NCBI GenBank assembly: GCA_028023455.1
Contig: JAQFVV010006197.1
Location: 12,707,254 to 12,771,253 of the forward strand
Direction: 5' to 3'
Source: Epiperipatus broadwayi
Taxonomy: Eukaryota > Onychophora > Udeonychophora > Euonychophora > Peripatidae
Length of the DNA stretch: 64,000 nucleotides
Positions 47,980 through 60,005 of the stretch are shown here, piece after piece. The translations under genes and the position numbers were made by a program. Every line of letters begins with the position of its first letter. Position 1 is the first letter of the stretch. The notes beneath the pieces were generated by a model. That model saw only the letters and a list, made by a program, of their open reading frames with translations. It was not told the DNA's origin and searched no databases.

Positions 47980-48860
47980 TCATTGATATGGATAGACCTA
48001 TGATGTTCAGTGGGCAAATTAAAAATTGTTACATTGACTTTAATGATAAAGAATTCTAGATTCTGGTTAACAGGTTTGGAACAGTTTCAAACTTCAAATA
48101 TTTGTTGGAGAAAAGAGCTTGTGTACCAGTCCTAACAAATATAGCTCTACCTTCAACATTACTTTAAGGAAAGGAATTCTAGCCAATGATCTTCCAACCT
48201 TTCATGTGACTGATTCCTCACTGTTGATAATAACCTTCAGAGGGATATCACATCAATGTTTATTTTGCAAAGTCAGAACTCATATAGATAAAGATAGCCC
48301 TTCTATATTATACCAAGAGTCCAAGATAAAAATATCCAAAAACCATAAGCACCCCTAAAGTACCATTTCAGTTTAATATTAATCAAATTATGATCCCTGT
48401 TAAGGAAATTATGCATTTTTCTATTGAAGATCCAAGAATTCATCAATCAGGAATCCATGTCCACTGATGCTAACACAGAGTTTGAAAGGATGTAAGCCTC
48501 TATTCTGCAGAATGAAGCCTTTATCTATGATGAATTTACTCAATTAAATTAACTAAGATATGAAAACCTTAAAAGAAGTTGTTGAAAGATGTTAAAATGC
48601 TACCATGTAATTAAGACCAGAAAAATCAAAGTTCAAAGACTATCTGCTTTTACTGCTCTAAAAAAAGACATTTCTTGCAATAGAACTTCCACTAAAGTCA
48701 AATATATCTTTGGAACTGCATTGGACTAGGAAAGCACCAGCACAAGTTACATCTTCACCACTGCAACAAAAAAATAGATTTTTATGGAGTGGACACTAGG
48801 AAATATGCAACCAGGATATAGAAGATTATAAGTAATCCTGAGCTAGTCACAAGGGTGTAA
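47980..48860 (+). pseudogene. LINE ORF1, nucleic-acid-binding protein with damaged zinc knuckle
   Basis: The reading changes frame near 48105. Upstream are YIDFNDKEF and FKYLLEKRACVPVL. Downstream the frame 48119-48358 has LRKGILANDLPTFHV, then ITFRGISHQCLFCKVRTHID with KDS after it. The pattern is CX2CX4HX4C with the last cysteine read as serine. The order (an RNA-binding-like region, then a short beta strand, then a knuckle) is that of Tx1/L1-like ORF1 proteins. After 48358 coding similarity fades. Confidence 0.65.
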
Positions 48861-49179
48861 CAAAAGTTAAATATGGACTGTGATTCACCCCAAATTAACA
48901 AAGTATCTACTAATGTACAGTGATAAAATGTTGTTCATAATCTTTACTGTATAGAAGATTTGTACTAATTTTTTGTGTTCAAATTATTTTGTTTGGTTTT
49001 GTATTTTCTTTTAATATTATTTTGTATCCATATACTCCCTTCCAGATATTATATAAGCTAAAAATTAAACTTTTAGTTCAAAGGTTAAAAAATTTTCATT
49101 ACTTTATCACCTCTGTCTCTGTTGTTTGTGGTCATGATTGAACCACTAAAAAGTAGCCTCTTTAGGTTGTCTGCAATTT

Positions 49180-52100
49180 GTCTGTTCTATGAGATACTTG
49201 TTATTTTTCTGCTTAAGTTATGAAATTATGTTTCTTAGTATCACTGGTGTTAATGTAACTCACTCTGACAGATGGTTCCAATCAGTAACTGGATTTTTCA
49301 ATTCACTTCCCATATTACCTTTTACTCTGAAATCAAATTTTCTACACATTCTAATATTAATTTTGTTAGATATCTCAGAAATATGACTATTCTCAATTCT
49401 CCACCTCTAATACTTCAGCTGCTGGAATAGGTGTATTGATACGTCGTAGGGCACCTTTTGAGTCTTTTAAAATCCATTATCTTAATCAAAATATGATTGT
49501 CATTACTTTTTATCATAATACCTTTATAGTTAACATGGTTTATTATATCTATATAACAAACCTATTCTGATACATCAACTTATCTGTCAGATTAATCTTA
49601 TTCTTTCATCAAACTCCTTTACTACCCTCATTTTTGGGAACTTTAGTATGTCCTATATTAATTTTGTATGAAAGTATTTTGAATAAACTGAAAACTGGTG
49701 AGTGGTGGATTTTTTTCCAATAATGCTTTCTCCTTCTATACTTTAAAACATTCATCTCTCATAGACATCTTATTCAATTTGCCATATCTTCACTTTAAAG
49801 TTAACCCTTCTTTGCAATCAGTTTGTTTCTCAGATCACCTAGGACTTAACATTTAGATTAATATTAATATTCACACTCAACCTACTCTCCATTATAATGT
49901 TACATTAAGAATCTTGCTCAATGCTTCGTTGCCAAAAACAGTAATTTCAGAGATTTACATTTATTTGAGAAAGATTGACATTATTTCTCTTCAACCTCTT
50001 ATAACTTGGTTCTCTTTTATTAACATCATCCAATCAAACATTAAGCAGTATACTAGTAAAAACAAATTACTTACAGTCTTAAGAAAATAATTTGAGACCA
50101 TAACTTGAAATTAAAGACCACTTTGAATGATCTTGATTCTATACCATCCATAATGGCCCTTAAGTAGCAATACAAGCATCTTCAATCTGTTTTAGGTTAA
50201 TATCTATGGTCAAAAGGCTATATTTGTTGGGCTCTTTTCTATAAAACTAAAAAATCTGTTCCTTTTTCAATTATTACTAATGACAATACCTGCACAGATC
50301 TCAATATGATGCCCTCTCTTTGCAGGCCCTCAGCTGTCCTGTACTTCTGACATATGTCTTTGGTATCAATAATGCTGATCATGGCACTGCAAAGTCTAAT
50401 ATCATGATGAAGATAAAATCTGTCCCTGATAGCATTTATCCTGGGCTTCATTCCTTTCCTAAATATTTTCTTTTGCATATTAGCAATTTTATACTAATTG
50501 TTATCATGAATTTAGTTAACTTTTTGTCTAGATAAATTTATTATATTGATGGACTATACCTAGTATCATTAGTTTCATTCCTTAAGGTGAATATACTTAC
50601 TTCCCCACTAAATAACCTTTGACCTATCTCTATGTTTTTTTTTACTTATAAAAAATATTGAATCTACCACGAAGGATAAGATTCAACCAATTATACTGCC
50701 TTCAATTTCAGATTACCAATATGCATTGAAGAGAGCTTCCACCTCTGGTGCCATTATATTGTGCAGAATTTATAATGGATTATGTCAGAAATTCAAAGAA
50801 AACTGGCCAATTGTGGTGCAAATAGATATTCTGTACCCACTGACTCTCTCACTAAATTGTTGCAGTATCACAACATAACTATTCCTATTCTCTATATATT
50901 AGTTAATATATTAACAAATGGAGAAAATTCTATTACTCTCAATGGCAATGTGTCTCCAAACATTAAGCCTTTTAACTCTATTCCACAAGGGTCACCATTG
51001 AGTGCATTCTTTTTCATCACCTATATCAATCAACTTCTTTTTGAAACAGAAGAGAAACTATCTAGCATTCAAGAATATAACCTTTATGGATGACTTTGTT
51101 GTCTTCTACAATTACTTATCTCAATTTTAGAAGGGTACAATGCTCATTTTAAACTCCAATTTAACATTAATAAATCATCCTCATAAAATATACTCTCTGA
51201 AAAGTGTTTTGTCTCTCTTTACTGCACCACCCTGCAATTTTCTTAGCTTTTCTATCTATAAATCAATAAATGCTATGAGAAGGTCAATATAGAACTTCCT
51301 GCTCTCCCCTATTGAAAAAAATCATTAAACTCTCTATCCAAACCATATCTGTCTCTTCATGGAAAAAAATTTCTAAACAACATCTTAATGTTTCTAAAAA
51401 TCACATATTATATGCCAATCATTAGATTCATCAATGCATTTAAGAGGAAGATAAATTTGCTTTGTTCCAAATTAATTTGGAATAAAAAAGCTGTGGTCAT
51501 CCACATTAGAACACTTAATAGACATACAAAAGATAGTGGCCTCTCACTTCACTCAATTCCTACCTTTTTCTTTTAGAGATCATTTAACTCGATATCTAAA
51601 TTTATATCCATGTACCCTGATGCTATAAGATTAGTCTGTATTACCCCTACTAATAAACCACTTGACATGAATCAACATTTTATTTCAGGGAAAATAATTT
51701 ATTAGGAGGTCTATAACTTTACTCATAATACCATTCAATCTCAAACACAGTTTCTACTTAATCTTGATAATAAACAAATTATTTCAAAATTCAAATTCTT
51801 GCATCGAGAAGCAAAATATCTAGATTTCCTTATTAAAATCAATCTAGTAATGTTCTGCCCACTGATTACTATTTGTCACAAAGAATGTTTTATGCTGAAA
51901 TTGACACTATCTGCTTGCTCTCTCATAAATCAGAAGAAATAATTCCATTGTGATTCAATAATATATTTATGAATCACCAATCTCATAGATAGTATAAAGT
52001 GTGGCCTTTCCCCTCTATTAGAGTGACAATTTTTATCATATTCACTCTTTGGGTTCTGAAATGTTATTTTTGTTTAAACCCTACATCCAAGAAATTTTAC

Positions 52101-52240
52101 AATCAGATATCTAAAATCAAAAGTGCTTGTTCCCCCTGATACCTATCATTTCATATGAAGTCCCATTCCTTTTCCCTTTCCTATTAACCCAAGGATATTT
52201 ACAAAGAATATCAATAGATACATGATGTAGATATGTACTG
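49180..52240 (+). pseudogene. LINE ORF2, endonuclease and reverse transcriptase relic
   Basis: The N-terminal endonuclease-like part shows an SDHLGL-type block (about 49830-49850) in broken frames. The polymerase is clearest at 50782-51093, where IPQGSPLSAFFFITYIN (about 50980-51030) matches the conserved PQGSPLSPLLF motif. FMDDFVVFY at 51083-51109 is the ADD box with methionine in place of alanine but both aspartates kept. After that, RFINAFKRKINLLCSKLIWN (51427-51486) is the usual post-polymerase block. The stop density is high and no full-length frame survives. Confidence 0.75.
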
Positions 52241-52443
52241 GGAATGTATTTAAAATTATTACCATGAACATCTATCTATTCAATGTCTTTTTCATTTGAC
52301 TATTTAATATGATTATATTAAAAATCACATAAACCTTGTATTGTCCATGTGTATTATTAACTAATTGTATTTTCTCTAACTATCCAATATGTTAATAACC
52401 AATTTAAAGACCCAGTAAAAGTTAAGTTTTAAAGTTAAAAAAG

Positions 52444-52900
52444 ATGAAGTTTTAAAAGATGTTCATAGAGGGTGGAATGTAATAAAATTTGAAATTGTTT
52501 CAGTTAAAATTTGTTTAAAAATTGGTAAGAGTTTAAAAGTTGTAAAGTTATTTAAGAATTTATTAAAAAGTTTAAAGTAATGCAAATGAGCAAATTATGA
52601 AAAGGAAATCAATTTAAGCTTAAAAATAGGATAAAAAGTAATATTAATTAAAAATAAATATCATTATAGGAATAATTGAAAAATGAATTATTTTAAAGTT
52701 CAAACATAGGATATTGTTTATAGTGTTTATATATATATATGCATGCATAGATAAGTTATTAATTTGTTAATTATATGATTGTATATATTTGAATATTGTA
52801 GTTCTGATGATGATTGCTGGACAGTTGAAACTGTAAGCAAGGAGGAATAAATACTATAAATTGCATTGAAAATTGTTTATATAAGTGTATATGGAATTTT
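52444..52900 (+). repeat. PLE tail separated from its body by the LINE
   Basis: This is homologous along its length to 45470-44900 reversed. The terminal part has TTCTGATGATGATTGCTGGA, then CAGTTGAAACTGTAAGCAAG. The CTGATGA and GAAAC words are hammerhead-like, but I could not fold a convincing second stem between them. Confidence 0.8.
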
Positions 52901-53860
52901 ATGCTCAAAATGCATTTTGACTGGACCAGGTCACAAACTCTCACATTTTGAGATTAATAATCAGTAAAACATTTATGTAAAGAAGATATTGTCATAGATG
53001 TAAACGTAAAAAAAATGGCATTTATAAATTAAGTTGTAATACATACATATTGTGGTAATTAGTTTAAGATGACAGTTTGTAAGAGGGGGGAATAATAATA
53101 TAATCATAAAAAAAGAAAGGAAATAATAAAATATAATTTTATCTTAATTATAGGAATATATGTCTGCATCTGAAATAAACGTAAACAAACACACACACAC
53201 ACAACCCATATATTCATTTGTTTTATAATAAAAAAAGGGAAATTAATAATATTGATTATTAATCTTGTAATAATTATTAAAATAAAAAAACAAATCAGCC
53301 TGATTAATTATTATTAATTTTAAAATAAAAATTATTAATATATAAAATTGTATTACTTTGTTTAATAATATAATTGGTTTTATTTAATAAAACACTATGA
53401 AACAGGGCATATGAAAAAAAATTTTTGAATTTAATAGTCTAATAATTAAGAAGGCAGAAAAAAAATATGAGAACAAATCTAAGCTTTTGAACTGGTTGAT
53501 AACAGAAAAACTTAGTCCCCAAAAACTTATAATAAAATAAAAACTTTATTTACTTATTATTTTGGAACATATAAACACAATGGAAGGCTAGACTATAGGA
53601 AAGGGATTTATTTCTCTCATCAGTCAAATTTCTAGGGAATTGGGTTAATTATTAAAGAGTAACTTAAATTTATATACAACTCACTGAGTAGTTCATTTTA
53701 CCTTTATTTTATGTTGGAAACAAGACATGAAATAATGCCCTATTCCAAATAGCGATTATTTTTCGTCAATAAATAATGCCATTAAGAGTTTCATTAGCAG
53801 ATCAGAAATTGGAACACCAAAAAAATAAAATGTCATCCTTGGTAAAACACATTGAACAAT
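52901..53860. other. AT-rich DNA, no gene seen
   Basis: A short (CA)n run lies at 53190-53204. Nothing else is recognised. Confidence 0.5.
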
Positions 53861-53865
53861 TTAGG

Positions 53866-54390
53866 GGCATCATCATCATCAACCATTATCAATCCACTGA
53901 AGGATGAAAGTCTCTCCAAGTTCAACCCATCTCTGATCTTTACCTTCTCATCTCCACATCACCTCTGCACACTTTCTTATTTCATCCATCCATCTCACAT
54001 GTGATCTCTTTCTGGGTCTTTTACAATCTTTTGGAATCCAGTTTAAGATTCCAATTGTCCATCTATTATTATATCTTCTAACAATATGTCCATCCAACTT
54101 CACTTCAGTCTTTTAATTTTTTCAATGATGTCAGTAACACCTATTTGTTCTCTTACCCATATATTGCATTTTTGATCTCTTCTTGTTACTCCTAACATGC
54201 ATCTCTCCATACATCTTTGAGTGGTCTGAAGTTTCTATAATGCTCTTCTAGTGGTCCAAGTCTCAGATTTATAAGTAAGAACTGGTAAAACACATTTATT
54301 AAAAACCTTCCTTTTCAAACACATAGGCATATTTCCTTTTAGTATCAAGTTATTTCTACCAAAAGCATTCCAACCAAGATTAATTCTATG
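53866..54390 (-). mobile_element. RTE-like LINE 3' end, copy 2
   Basis: The minus strand of this interval matches the 3' end of the copy at 2790-3860. It has the (ATG)n tail (CATCATCATCATCAACC on the plus strand at 53868-53884), a CTCCACATCACCTCTGCAC block, the RPRKRSH-type segment (TCTCTTTCTGGGTCTTTTAC) and, at the far end, the KGNMP region (ATATTTCCTTTTAGTATC). Only the last ~520 bp are present, so it is 5'-truncated. Confidence 0.88.
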
Positions 54391-55255
54391 ATTAATTTAG
54401 GGTACACTTTGTTAAAGAATAGTGTGATCCAAATGGCAATATTATTTTATTATTTGTTTTATTTCAAAGTATTATTGTAGAAAAAAATTAAAGTATTTAA
54501 GAAATAGTCATTTATATATTTTATTTAATAATTATCAATCTTTTAAAAAAAATAGGTGTATTCAATTTAAGAAGTAACATTAAAAAAATATTGATAAATT
54601 GTTTTTATTGATTTTATATACATGCACATTTGAATGTATGGAAATCTTCAAAAGATCTAATTAAGAATAATCATACATATTTTAATAATTTTATGTTTGA
54701 ATATTGTTTACAATGTTTTAAAATAAGTCTAAATAAATGTAAGATAAAATACATGCTTCTAAATCTTAATTTTTGAAATACATCAAATAGACTTTATTTT
54801 ATGAAACTGAGAAGAAATTTTTAGTTCATTTTATATACATTTGTAAAAAGATTTTGATTATCATGGCTTTACAATAAACTTGTATTAGAAGATAAGAATT
54901 TGACTTTTGTATGTATGTTAAACAAATTTATTATCGTACATGCTGTGTAAGTTTTTTTTAAAAAAAACAAACAAACAAATAATTTACTTATATGACGATC
55001 TTGTTATATGCACACAAGACATAGTAATCTGGTTGTTGAAAGGATGTCAAGAGAATGTTTTATATAGCAGCAAAGTAAGAGATAGTGTTTCTAATAAGAC
55101 AATGATGCTTTTCATTTTGAAGAGAATAAAATTAAATGGCACGACAGAGCAAATCTTTTATATAATACTTAAGAAATATATTCATCTCATGTAATTTATA
55201 AAAGATTTTTTAATAATTATAACATTAATTTGATATAATTATATAATATTTTTGT
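54391..55255. other. AT-rich DNA, no gene seen
   Basis: An 84-codon ORF at 54940-55194 is unrecognised and probably incidental. Confidence 0.45.
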
Positions 55256-55260
55256 TCAGC

Positions 55261-55735
55261 AGGAAATATGATGAAATTAATCAAGAATTAAATTTGTTAG
55301 GAGTAGTTTCGATAGATATAACTTAATATTAAAAGGAAATATGTCTACATGTTTGAAAAGGAAGACTTTTAATAAATATGTTTTACTAATTCTTACTTAT
55401 GAATCTGAGATTTGGACATTTAATAATATAAAGATTTCAGACCACTTAATGAAGTGTGGAGAGATACATGTTAGGAGTAACAAAAAGAGTTCAAAAATGA
55501 AATGCATAGGTAAGAGAACAGATGTTATTGACATCATTAAAAGAATTAAGAAACTGAAGTGCAGAAGAGATGATAATAGATGAATTAAACTGGATTTCAA
55601 GAGATTGTAAAAGCCCTAGAAAAAAATCACATGTGAGATGAATAGATGAAACAAAGAAATGTTTGGGGATGATGTGGAGAAGCTAGAGAAGATAGATTGA
55701 ACTTGGAGAGATCTTTATCCTACTGTTGATTGATA
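55261..55735 (+). mobile_element. RTE-like LINE 3' end, copy 3
   Basis: Homologous to 3410-3860. KGNMSTCLKRKTFNKYVLL (from 55335) is followed by TYESEIWTF, a WISRDCKSPRK-like region near 55590-55625, and a diverged ATG-type tail at 55730-55745. Frameshifts are present near 55580. It faces copy 2, from which it is separated by about 870 bp, giving a tail-to-tail-opposed inverted arrangement of two family members. Confidence 0.85.
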
Positions 55736-55745
55736 ATGATAATGA

Positions 55746-56475
55746 TATATATGTCAGATATTAACTAAAAATATTAAATATGCAGTTCTCAATATATAAT
55801 AACTTTATAAAATATAAAAAATTGTCTAAGATGCATTGATTAATGCAAATAAAATGAAAAGAAAATGAAATTTAGTGCAATTACTCAAATCAGTAAATGT
55901 ATATTGGTGAAAAGCATCTGCACACACTTTAATTTTTAAGAAGTATTCGCATAATGAATCACTGCTATGCAGGCAACCATTAACATAAAGTGCTACTGTA
56001 TCTTTTTTTTTATGTAGACAATGTACTATAACCCAATTTTGACCAATTGTTTTTGTATAATCAATAAGCTTGATTCAAAAAATTTAAATAGTATTATCAG
56101 CCATTCTTTTAACCAATCATCTTATCAATTCAAAATTTCAAATAATAATAGTAGATTATATTTCTCATTATGATCTCATAATCAAATATTGCCATTCTAA
56201 CTATAAGAAAAAAAAATGCTCTCGAGATGTTGGTGCATTTTTCTATTTGTTTGTTATTTTGCAATGCTGTCTTTTAACTTCATTAAAAAACTTTTCCTTG
56301 TAAAACACAATACTATGTCTAATTATAATTTTCCAATATATTTTATTCTCTGCCATACCTTCCCATTGGAAACAATCAATGTTCCATTTTTTTTTACAAT
56401 GCCTTTGTGATAATCCTTATAATGTAAATGAGATCCAGCACTTCCACAAAAATCATGTTCCAGTTAACAATAAAA
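55746..56475. other. AT-rich DNA, no gene seen
   Basis: Nothing recognised. Confidence 0.5.
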
Positions 56476-56479
56476 TATT

Positions 56480-57240
56480 TTTTTAGAAACTCTTGTATTG
56501 TTCATTTGTATTATATGTCCAATTCAATAAAGAATGGTATTTTACAATAATAGCAGCCTCTATACTATCACATTCAGCAAGTTGAAAAGTTTACTGATTG
56601 GTTTTATGATCTTGCCATTGTATTTTTAAATTTTTTATGAGCATCTTTAAGTAAAACTTTTTTAATGTCTTTATATAATGTCAATATCAGCTTTACATAC
56701 AGCTAATTTAACTGCAGTAGTTATTTTCCTGAAATGAAATGCCTTATTTTTTAACTTGTCAAAAGTAGCATTTCAATATCTTTGTTCCCTTTTCTCTTTG
56801 TAGAATTACCAAAATATTTAAATTGATTTACACTCATATAAACATCCAAGCTAAAACTTGCTGAGAATTTTTTTTCAGTTTCTGAATAATAAAGAATTTG
56901 AATTTTTTAAATATTAATTATAAACCAAAGTCTTTACATATTGCAGTGAAAACATTAAGCACATTCTGTAAATTATTTTTTGAAGTGGCAAAATTAGCAC
57001 AAACATCAACATACTATAAATCCAGAATCCAATAAGATGAAATTCTTGTTTCCATTTACAATCATTTTAGAATCTTTATTATTAATAAAGGATTTGGTAA
57101 AATGATAATAATCAACTTAAGCTCAACAACACTATCAATATCATCATAAATGCATAACTTACCTTGTGGAAGAATATGATATATAAATACTGGTAATATA
57201 TTTCACAAAAGATGTATTAAAATCACAAACAAAAACGCTC
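56480..57240 (-). pseudogene. LINE reverse transcriptase relic, different family
   Basis: The minus-strand reading gives DVCANFATSKNNLQNVLNVF (about 57012-56953), following the ADD-type region of a LINE polymerase, then FTAICKDFGL. Next come a QFKYFGNS-like block around 56805 and, after frame changes, HKTNQ and SIEAAIIVKYHSLLNW (about 56570-56523). The last is the C-terminal block usually read as IEA.I...QLRW.GH. This order identifies a LINE polymerase that is distinct from the RTE and Tx1-like families here. The 5' part is lost or unrecognisable. Confidence 0.65.
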
Positions 57241-58079
57241 ATTTCCCTCATCCTTTTTTTTGCACATATATACAATCCCAACAAATTATATTTTTCCGTT
57301 TGTATGTTTATTAATTAACAAAAAATGATCATTAAAAATAAAGTTATTTACTGGGAATTAACATAACCATGATTGTCTTAATATATGATAGCAAAGCTTA
57401 GTATAAATTTATCATATGTGAACATGATATAAATAATTATTACATATAAGGACTTCTAAGACCACATGCTACAAACACTACAAATATTTATACACAATGT
57501 GTAATCTTAATGAAATGTTAAATCCTAGTAGTAAATGTTCATATTTGTAAAAACAAATCCTGCTGTATGAGTCATCTGTTTTTCTTTTCCATCTTTCCAC
57601 TTTCTGTTATTAAATGCCATTTGATATATATAAAGATATGTACCTTTCTCAGAGTAAGATTTATTATTCTTTTATTTAAGTTTCGTTCTTTTTTTAAAGA
57701 TATTATTATTGTCTTTATCTTTCATTACTTACTAACAATTCCAGTATTTTAAGATTGATTAATTTATCAATTATAGTTGTCAGGTTGTTTTCATTCTTCT
57801 CATATCATAAAGTGATATAAGCAGCAAAATGACAGAATGAGTTAAGAAGTTGCATCAGTTGACAAAATTGAGATTTTTTTCTTTCTTAACTCTTGAGTAT
57901 GCCCTTTCACCACTATATTAATCAAACATGATTAGCATTTTAATAACAGAATTTTTAGTTGCTCAGAATTTTTTTAATCCTTTTTCCCACTATACCCATC
58001 CAATTCCTCAGTAATATTTTTTTATAAAAAGCTACCAGAAGAAATATTTTTCACAATCTTTGCCATTTTGATTCCAAAT
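57241..58079. other. AT-rich DNA, no gene seen
   Basis: Nothing recognised. Confidence 0.5.
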
Positions 58080-58193
58080 ATCCTGCTTAGTCAAGCGTTG
58101 ATGGCCGAGTGGTCAGCACAGCTGCCGTACAAGCAGTTGTTCCGGGTTCGCTTCCCAACCGATGCTTTGTCACATGAAAAAAAATCATGCTTA
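58080..58193 (+). repeat. tRNA-derived SINE, family C, copy 2, with target duplication
   Basis: The body runs 58090-58183. GATGGCCGAGTGGTCAGCAC is an A-box-bearing tRNA start of the leucine/serine type, and GGGTTCGCTTCCC contains the B box. It is followed by GATGCTTTGTCAC and an A-rich tail. It is flanked by ATCCTGCTTA (58080-58089) and ATCATGCTTA (58184-58193), a 10-bp duplication with one mismatch. A functional tRNA is unlikely because the acceptor ends do not pair. Confidence 0.82.
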
Positions 58194-58940
58194 TTAAATT
58201 TTTCATTATAGCTTCTATTTTTAAAATTCTTTATCAATTTTTTCTTTCTCATTCTTTCTTTAACAATGATGTCTATTTTTCAACATTCATTTCTAACGTA
58301 ATGTATAATTAAAATGAATTACATATTACTCAAAATAATATATATTAAATGTAATTATATATATATTAAATGTTACATCTTTTATACATATAAATTTGCT
58401 AATATAGTAAATATGTCAAAGTTTATTATGTAAACATTTGATATTAATGTCTTTGTTTTGTAAATGGCATATTGCTACAAAAAAAACTTAATAAATTAAA
58501 ATGAATTAAAATTGAATATTACCAAGCAAAAATGGTTGTAACTGAGACAGTAAACACTGTCATTGATTTGATTAATTAAAGAAGCCAAAAGTTTTGTGAT
58601 GAATGTGAACTGATGTTTATCTTTGTCAAAAAAGACTAAGAATTTGGCTAGCAAATATGTTTTGATGCTAACTTGTATATTTTGAGTGAGAAAAAGGGAT
58701 TAATACATTTTTCTTTTTGCACTTAGTAAATAGTAAAACTATGTTATACTTATTTATTAAGATAAAGTTTTTGATACTTTATAGTTTTAAGAAATGTCTC
58801 CTTTAAGTTTTAAACACTTATGTATTAATTCATTTTTCATTACTATGGCTGAAGATATTTTAAAATAATATTTGCTATATATACTTTTTTTAAAAATACT
58901 ATGTAAAATTAAATTTATTATAATTCATATAATGCATAGT
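58194..58940. other. AT-rich DNA, no gene seen
   Basis: Nothing recognised. Confidence 0.5.
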
Positions 58941-58942
58941 TT

Positions 58943-59040
58943 AGAATGGCAGATATTAGGTTCAAGATTAATGGATTGTGGCTACTATTCTTTTGCAATT
59001 TTTATGAACTTCTTAGCAATAATGTTTGATTATTTTGCTC
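58943..59040 (+). repeat. SINE body copy
   Basis: GGTTCAAGATTAATGGATTG followed by TTTTATGAACTTCTTAGCAA and GTTTGATTATTTTG matches the SINE bodies at 5985, 59060 and 59880. Confidence 0.55.
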
Positions 59041-59059
59041 TCTTTGGATTAAAGCAACA

Positions 59060-59165
59060 TCAGAGTAACTGTCTCTGAAGCTCAAGGACCATGGATCATG
59101 GCTTTTTCTCTGCCATTTCCAGCACTGGAACTTCTGAACAATAAAAGATTTGATTATTTTACTAC
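59060..59165 (+). repeat. SINE body copy
   Basis: CTGAAGCTCAAGGACCATGG, then CTCTGCCATTTCCAGCACTG and GATTTGATTATTTTAC. It lies directly after the previous copy in the same orientation. Confidence 0.6.
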
Positions 59166-59875
59166 CGTATTTTTTGTAATATTTATCTGCATAATATTAA
59201 AGGATTCTAAATATATTCTCAGATGAATAACATATATATATATAACCTTGGAAATAGACTAACTAAATAAAACTGTTAAATTCATAGTCTACTGTAAGGA
59301 CAGTTAAATGTCACATAACTTTCTGAGAAATTAATCATATGATTGTTATTTGTCTGCTAAGTATAAATTCCAAAATTTTCACGAAACTAATTCATAAATT
59401 GTAATTTCTTTTTACTCACATGATTTGTCATAGATTTTTTTCCCAGTGAAAGCGAAAGTCAAATTTTTGATAAGATCTTGGATACTCAAGTTTCTCAATC
59501 ACTACAATTTGTTAGTGCAATAAATCTAAATAGCCTGTTGTAAAGCAATGCAGAAATTTTCCAAGTGATTTATCTTTTCATGATTTTCTCTTTAACCCAT
59601 GAAAATTGATGGGAATTAAAAAATATTAAATATTACTATATTGCTTTAATTGAATGTTCTGGATTAATATAATCAGTATATATGTAAAGATAAATTTAAA
59701 TTCAAGTGAAAACTATTTGTTACAGCTATTCCTCATCTAAAGTTTGTAACCACTCCGTGACAATGATAGATCATAACTTAAACAACATTCACAAAATTCA
59801 CTCAAATCTTAGCACAATTGGTAACTAGATATAAAGAAATTTCATTATAATGACATATTAAATAGCACCAGACAC
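59166..59875. other. AT-rich DNA, no gene seen
   Basis: Nothing recognised. Confidence 0.5.
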
Positions 59876-59879
59876 AAGT

Positions 59880-60005
59880 CATCATTTGATTCCCCTATGA
59901 TACCGGAGTTCAAGGTCCATAAATTGAGGCTCAAGATCTTTTATTTTTGGTGCTGAAACTTTTTATGAACTTCTAAATAATAAACCATTTGATTACTTTA
60001 TCAAA
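59880..60005 (+). repeat. SINE body copy
   Basis: GGAGTTCAAGGTCCATAAAT carries a B-box-like start. TTTTTATGAACTTCTAAATA and CCATTTGATTACTTTATC follow in the family order. Confidence 0.6.

Larger units (their letters stand above)
46933..52453 (+). mobile_element. full-length-looking 5.5-kb LINE, probably Tx1/L1-like
   Basis: The insert occupies 46943-52443. It is bounded by ATGTAGTTTT (46933-46942) and ATGAAGTTTT (52444-52453), a 10-bp target duplication with one mismatch. It ends in the A-rich GTTTTAAAGTTAAAAAAG. A ~1.1-kb 5' untranslated region is followed by a Gag-like ORF1 (about 47980-48860) and an ORF2 with endonuclease and reverse transcriptase (about 49180-52240). Both ORFs contain many stops and frameshifts. 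The zinc-knuckle ORF1 and the INLLCSKLIWN block after the polymerase resemble Tx1/L1-type LINEs, but the clade is uncertain. Confidence 0.78.
44900..52900 (+). mobile_element. Penelope-like element with inverted 3'-end copy, split by a LINE
   Basis: In order, the composite contains: an inverted copy of the element's 3' end (45650 back to 44900); the coding remnant (45680-46755, plus strand); the proper 3' end starting at 46756 with a (TAA)n tract; a 5.5-kb LINE insertion (46943-52443); and the rest of the tail (52444-52900). The inverted copy shows the uninterrupted junction ATGTAGTTTTAAAAGATG near 45472-45455. That is exactly what is obtained by removing the LINE and one copy of its target duplication. 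The tail carries GGACAGTTGAAACTGTAAGC. Confidence 0.82.

Noticed and set aside
58090-58183. functional leucine/serine tRNA gene
   Set aside because: The two ends do not form an acceptor stem, a near-identical junction and A tail recur at 28.7 kb, and a target duplication flanks it, so it is a SINE.
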